From positions 790 through 37,479 of the forward strand of contig MEPB01000084.1 in NCBI GenBank assembly GCA_001769385.1: DNA of 36,690 nucleotides. The letters are read 5' to 3'. Below are positions 32,999 through 36,690 of the stretch, piece after piece. The translations under genes were made by a program, and so were the position numbers. The stretch's first letter is position 1. Each line of letters starts with the position of its first letter. The notes below the pieces were generated by a model. That model made no database searches. It saw only the letters and a list, made by a program, of their open reading frames with translations, and was not told the origin of the DNA. This DNA is from Bacteroidetes bacterium RIFCSPLOWO2_12_FULL_35_15 (GTDB lineage Bacteria; Bacteroidota; Bacteroidia; 2-12-FULL-35-15).

Positions 32999-33327
32999 AT
33001 AATTAAAATTATCACAAATGAATTTCCATTCTGATCGATCGAAATAATTAAATAATTGATCTAACGGAAAGACGTGAAGAAAAATGATATTCCATAAAGC
33101 ACGGTGATAATTATTTTTGAAATACGTATCAATTTTGATTTCTGCCCTTCATTATGCCCACGCATATATAAAACAGTAAAATTCAAAGACAATAATTCGA
33201 AGAGAAATGAAAATGAAAATTTTTTCTGTAAATTATAATTACATTGAGTGTCATCCAAATATTATAAATATTATTTGTACTGGAGAGAAATTTCAACTTA
33301 TTGCAGATGTATTCTATTTCTGAAATT
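32999..33327. other. Intergenic region without a supported gene
   Basis: AT-rich. Short minus-strand ORF-like stretches (for example 33061-33258) have low-complexity, Phe/Leu-rich translations and no good start context. No terminator or repeat stands out. Confidence 0.5.
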
Positions 33328-34629
33328 TTATTTTCTGACCTCCACAACTTCCGTTTTTAATACATTTAATTTTAAAGGATATTTTCCTGAATTTAAAACA
33401 AACGCCAGGTCAGTAGCTTCATCCAGCGTGAAATTTCCTGTAATATTTGACTTGCCTCCCTCAATCTGACTTTGAACAACAGGATGAACATATACAATCC
33501 CATCTAATGTTATAGCAATTTGTCTGCCTATATTATCTGAAGTCATTCGTCTCCACGTTCTCGTTCCTTCTGAACTCATTTGCATAAATATTTCATTTCT
33601 ATTTTCATTCGGAAGGACACTGGCACTTGTAATAACGCTACCGTCTATCATTGGACCATTTGCTCTATTTCCTTTTAGTGCTATTACTTCACAATAAGTT
33701 TGATCCTGTTGTTGTATTGGTTTTGAGAATACTAACCTGCAATGAAGCGGAAGAAAATACGATACCGAATCCAAAAGAAAAAGCCGGCTTAGTTCTGCTG
33801 TATCCTTTATTTGTACTGACCCAATTACAGATCCGGAAATTAACTGCCCATCACCTGAAGTAAGAGGAGTTAAAAGAGAAAACAAAGGATACATAGAAAC
33901 TAAAGAATCTGCCTCTTTTTTATTTTGTTTTTCTAAAAGGGAAATTAAAGATGAACTGGTTTCCAAAGATCCATTCTTCAGTTCTTCTTTAATTGAATTG
34001 TCTGGAGCATTGCTCTTGTAATTTTTTTTTACTAAATAACCATTGATCTGATTCAGATACGTAAATATCTCTGTATTATTATAGGTTTCCCAAAAGCCTA
34101 ATTCACCAATAGTTGAAAGAATACTCTCTATTCTTTTTGTGTCTTTGATTCCTGGTACTTTAACAATAAAGTGATTTCCATTGTCAGTTTCAACACTTGC
34201 AATTCCTGCCCCTTCAATATTAGCTAGTCTTTTTATAATGATATTATTTGTGGACAAAAACAACTTCTCCCATTCTTGTTTTAATACTTTGACAACATCT
34301 TCATTTGTGGAATTAAAATTAATTTTCTCGCTCCACTCCAGTTTCATAAAAATTGTTGCAAACCTAATTTCAGGAAAATTTTTCTCCTCCACTTTTCTAT
34401 ATGAATTAATAAATTCATCAAAATCTTTTACCTGATCTTCCTTAATTTCTGTCAACACTTGTTGTAGTTGTTCATCGTTACCCTCAACGATTGCCGCTTT
34501 TAAAAAATCGGAATAACTCAATTTAAGTACAATCCGGACACCACCATCTTTTTCGAAAGTCGGAACGTTCTTACATCCTAAACATAATATACTTACAACT
34601 AAACTCAATAAAATAATCTTGCTTTTCAT
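33328..34629 (-). CDS. Lipid-anchored SecD-like protein lacking the membrane channel helices
   Basis: 433 aa from ATG at 34629. Lipoprotein signal with lipobox LCLGC (Cys about residue 19). Residues about 25-190 match the first periplasmic region of SecD/SecDF (GGVRIVLKLSYSDFLKAA, NIIIKRLANIEGAGIASVET, HFIVKVPGIKDTKRIESIL, IGELGFWETY). Residues about 325-430 match the SecD segment before TM2 (GSVITSASVLPNENRNEIFM, GRQIAITLDGIVYVHPVVQS, GGKSNITGNFTLDEATDLAF, VLNSGKYPLKL). In SecD these parts sit between TM1 and TM2 and help pull exported proteins using the proton gradient. Here TM1 is replaced by a lipid anchor and TM2-TM6 are missing, so it cannot conduct protons by itself. It may be an accessory or diverged paralogue in the periplasm. 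Confidence 0.82.
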   Translation of the reverse strand: MKSKIILLSLVVSILCLGCKNVPTFEKDGGVRIVLKLSYSDFLKAAIVEGNDEQLQQVLTEIKEDQVKDFDEFINSYRKVEEKNFPEIRFATIFMKLEWSEKINFNSTNEDVVKVLKQEWEKLFLSTNNIIIKRLANIEGAGIASVETDNGNHFIVKVPGIKDTKRIESILSTIGELGFWETYNNTEIFTYLNQINGYLVKKNYKSNAPDNSIKEELKNGSLETSSSLISLLEKQNKKEADSLVSMYPLFSLLTPLTSGDGQLISGSVIGSVQIKDTAELSRLFLLDSVSYFLPLHCRLVFSKPIQQQDQTYCEVIALKGNRANGPMIDGSVITSASVLPNENRNEIFMQMSSEGTRTWRRMTSDNIGRQIAITLDGIVYVHPVVQSQIEGGKSNITGNFTLDEATDLAFVLNSGKYPLKLNVLKTEVVEVRK

Positions 34630-34934
34630 GAATTCAAGATAAATAGTTTTTGAAAATTAATTTTATGATTCTTGTTCGTGTGTATCCTTAGATTTTAAAA
34701 ACACCCTAATAATTAAATCAAAAATATACTATTTATTTTTTCATCTTCTATTTTTCTTCAACATATTGATCTTTTTTTTGTTAAGATTAAATAATATGAT
34801 ATACATCAGCAAATAAGGATGTTTGATAGATGATTCGCATCTCTTCTCTAAAAAAAGTGCTATCAAATACCGTATTTTTTTTGTTTATGATATGCAACAT
34901 TAATGTAATTAGAATTTAATTGTAATTTCGATTT
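34630..34934. other. Divergent intergenic region
   Basis: Strongly AT-rich region between the minus-strand SecD-like gene and the plus-strand TPR/phosphatase gene; it must hold both promoters. A minus-strand TATTTTTG (TAnnTTTG type) occurs near 34725, but no well-spaced TTTG partner is clear. No repeat or ORF seen. Confidence 0.4.
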
Positions 34935-36690
34935 ATGAAAAAAATAATGGTTCACATCGTGCTTATTTTTTCATTCCTGATTCAGTACTCTTTTTGCTTT
35001 TCGCAGCATACTGTAATTGACTCTCTGCTCTCCATTTTAAAAACCGACAGCCCTGACAGCAATAGACTAATTCAGTTAAATAATATTTCAATTGAATATA
35101 AAGACCTTGGTATTTACGACAGTGCAATTTATTATGCTAATGCTGCATTAGTACTAAGCAATGCGATCTATAAAAAATCCAAAGATCAAAAGATCAAACA
35201 ATCGGCAAAAAAAAGTGAAGCATCTTCATACAATACTATCGGGAATATATATTCTGATCAAGGGAATTATCCTCAAGCATTAAAAAATTATTTTTCTTCG
35301 TTGAGAATTCGGGATAGCCTAAACGACAAAAAAGGAGTTGGAGATTCTTACAACAATATCGGAATTATTAATGATCTGAAAGGAGACTATCCCGAAGCTT
35401 TAAAAAACTATTTTATCTCGTTAAAAACCAGAGAATCAATTGGAGATAATGAAGGCATTGCTTCTTCCTATGGCAATATAGGACTTGTTTATTCCAATCA
35501 GGGTAATTATCCTGAAGCATTAAAAAATTTTCTTGCTTGTTTGAAAATAAGAGAAGCAACTGGTGACCAAGAAAGTGTTGCTGATGCTTATAATAACCTG
35601 GGATTGATTTATGACTATCAGGGAAATTTTTCTGAGGCATTAAAAAATTATAACGCTTCATTAAAGATCAGAGAATCAATAGGCGATAGAGAAGGTATTG
35701 CCGATTCTTATAATAATATTGCAATTGTTTATTCCTATCAAAACAATTATCCTGAAGTATTGAAAAATTTTCTGAGATGTTTGAAAATATATGAAGAGCT
35801 CGGCAACAAAGCTGGCATTGCTTCTACCTATGGGAATATCGGAATGGTATATTTCAAACAAAAAAAATACAAAGAAGCAGAAGAATACCTTCTGGCTTGT
35901 AAAAAACTATCAAAAGAGATCGGGTATAAAGACATTTTGAAAAATGCTTACAGCTATTTGACCAAATTGGATAGCGCAACAGGAAATTTTAAAGGAGCAT
36001 ATGAAAACCATAAACTATATATCCTTTATCGTGATAGTATTGATAATGAAGAAACCCGTAAAAAAACCATTCAAAGTCAAATGACCTATGACTTTGAAAA
36101 AAAAGAATTAGCCACCAAAGCAGAACAGGATAAAAAAGATGCAGTTGCTTTAGCCGATAAAAAACGTCAACAAATTTTCTTTTGGTTTCTTGCAGCGTTA
36201 GCAATAGCAATAGCAATAATTGCTGTAGTAATTTTCAGAGGATTACAGCAAAGCAAAAAAGCAAAAAGAGTAATTGAGATCCAACGAGATGAAATTTCAG
36301 AGCAAAAAGAAATAGTGGAACATCAAAAATTAATAGTGGAAGAACACCAAAAAGAAATTGTTGATAGCATCACGTATGCAAAACGAATTCAATACACATT
36401 GCTTGCCAATAAACAATTACTTGAAAGTAATTTACCTGAGCATTTTGTTTTATTTAAACCCAAAGATATTGTTAGTGGAGATTTTTATTGGGCAACGGAA
36501 AAAAGTTGGCAGTCGACAGTCAACAAAGAAGAAAAAATAAAAAGGTTTTATATTGCCGCTTGCGACTCAACAGGGCATGGTGTACCAGGAGCATTTATGA
36601 GTTTGCTGAACATTTCTTTTTTGAATGAAGCCGTAAATGAAAAAAATATTTTAGAACCTCATGAAATATTAAACCATGTTCGAAAAAGAT
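34935..36690 (+). CDS. TPR - transmembrane - SpoIIE-type serine phosphatase protein, 3' end outside the window
   Basis: At least 585 codons, open from ATG 34935 to the window edge. A signal peptide (about residues 1-24) is followed by about seven TPR units of ~40 residues (about 90-345; NNIGIINDLKGDYPEALKNY, GNIGLVYSNQGNYPEALKNF, NNLGLIYDYQGNFSEALKNY), a coiled coil, one membrane helix (about 416-434, FFWFLAALAIAIAIIAVVIF), a second coiled coil and the start of a PP2C/SpoIIE phosphatase domain (KPKDIVSGDFYW and ACDSTGHGVPGAFMS, with metal-binding Asp). Such Bacteroidota proteins sense in the periplasm through TPRs and dephosphorylate anti-sigma-factor antagonist-type targets in the cytoplasm. 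The nearly identical TPRs also make ~120-bp direct repeats in the DNA. Confidence 0.85.
   Translation, partial: MKKIMVHIVLIFSFLIQYSFCFSQHTVIDSLLSILKTDSPDSNRLIQLNNISIEYKDLGIYDSAIYYANAALVLSNAIYKKSKDQKIKQSAKKSEASSYNTIGNIYSDQGNYPQALKNYFSSLRIRDSLNDKKGVGDSYNNIGIINDLKGDYPEALKNYFISLKTRESIGDNEGIASSYGNIGLVYSNQGNYPEALKNFLACLKIREATGDQESVADAYNNLGLIYDYQGNFSEALKNYNASLKIRESIGDREGIADSYNNIAIVYSYQNNYPEVLKNFLRCLKIYEELGNKAGIASTYGNIGMVYFKQKKYKEAEEYLLACKKLSKEIGYKDILKNAYSYLTKLDSATGNFKGAYENHKLYILYRDSIDNEETRKKTIQSQMTYDFEKKELATKAEQDKKDAVALADKKRQQIFFWFLAALAIAIAIIAVVIFRGLQQSKKAKRVIEIQRDEISEQKEIVEHQKLIVEEHQKEIVDSITYAKRIQYTLLANKQLLESNLPEHFVLFKPKDIVSGDFYWATEKSWQSTVNKEEKIKRFYIAACDSTGHGVPGAFMSLLNISFLNEAVNEKNILEPHEILNHVRKR

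Noticed and set aside
33061-33258. 65-aa minus-strand ORF in the intergenic region
   Set aside because: Low-complexity sequence, no family and no ribosome or promoter context.

Overview
The window looks like an AT-rich Bacteroidota chromosome, probably of the Chitinophagales/Sphingobacteriia type. The signs are TAnnTTTG-type promoter boxes, a type IX secretion (T9SS) sorting tail, stand-alone TonB C-terminal proteins, many lipoproteins and IS3-family elements. Two regions differ sharply.

Region 1 (1 to about 21602) is a gene-cassette array. Sixteen complete copies and one partial copy of a ~172-bp palindromic repeat separate 17 units, nearly all with one + strand gene and almost no spare DNA. 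Each repeat starts with (C/A)TAAC and ends with GTTA(G/T), like the R''/R' boxes of integron attC sites. In most units the first ~9-16 bases after the repeat are the reverse complement of the last bases before the next repeat, so an excised circle would rebuild a paired attC. I read this as the distal part of a chromosomal integron, or an integrase-less attC cluster. No integrase gene is visible and the array runs off the left edge. Each repeat carries TATATTTG, a perfect Bacteroidota -7 box, pointing into the next cassette, so each cassette may bring the next gene a promoter. Most cassette genes encode secreted, lipid-anchored or membrane proteins. Recognisable ones are a small beta-barrel (frameshifted), a TonB C-terminal protein, a MORN/retropepsin-like protein, a UPF0158 protein, two TPR proteins and a macrodomain protein. 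Two cassettes occur as identical tandem pairs. Two diverged 1525-bp IS3-family copies sit just inside cassette starts. The array ends in a shorter attC of different sequence (21527-21602).

Region 2 (about 21600-36690) is ordinary chromosome with signs of decay near the junction: two small hypothetical genes, a candidate small RNA with promoter and terminator, a serine-recombinase C-terminal remnant, a repeated 14-mer, and fragments of lost genes. Then come a T9SS-sorted BNR/propeller protein, two tandem TonB C-terminal proteins, Tex, a hypothetical protein, a GNAT acetyltransferase, a peptidase-U32 family protein, a small membrane-anchored protein, an unusual lipid-anchored SecD-like protein without membrane channel helices, and the start of a TPR-transmembrane-SpoIIE phosphatase protein cut by the window edge.
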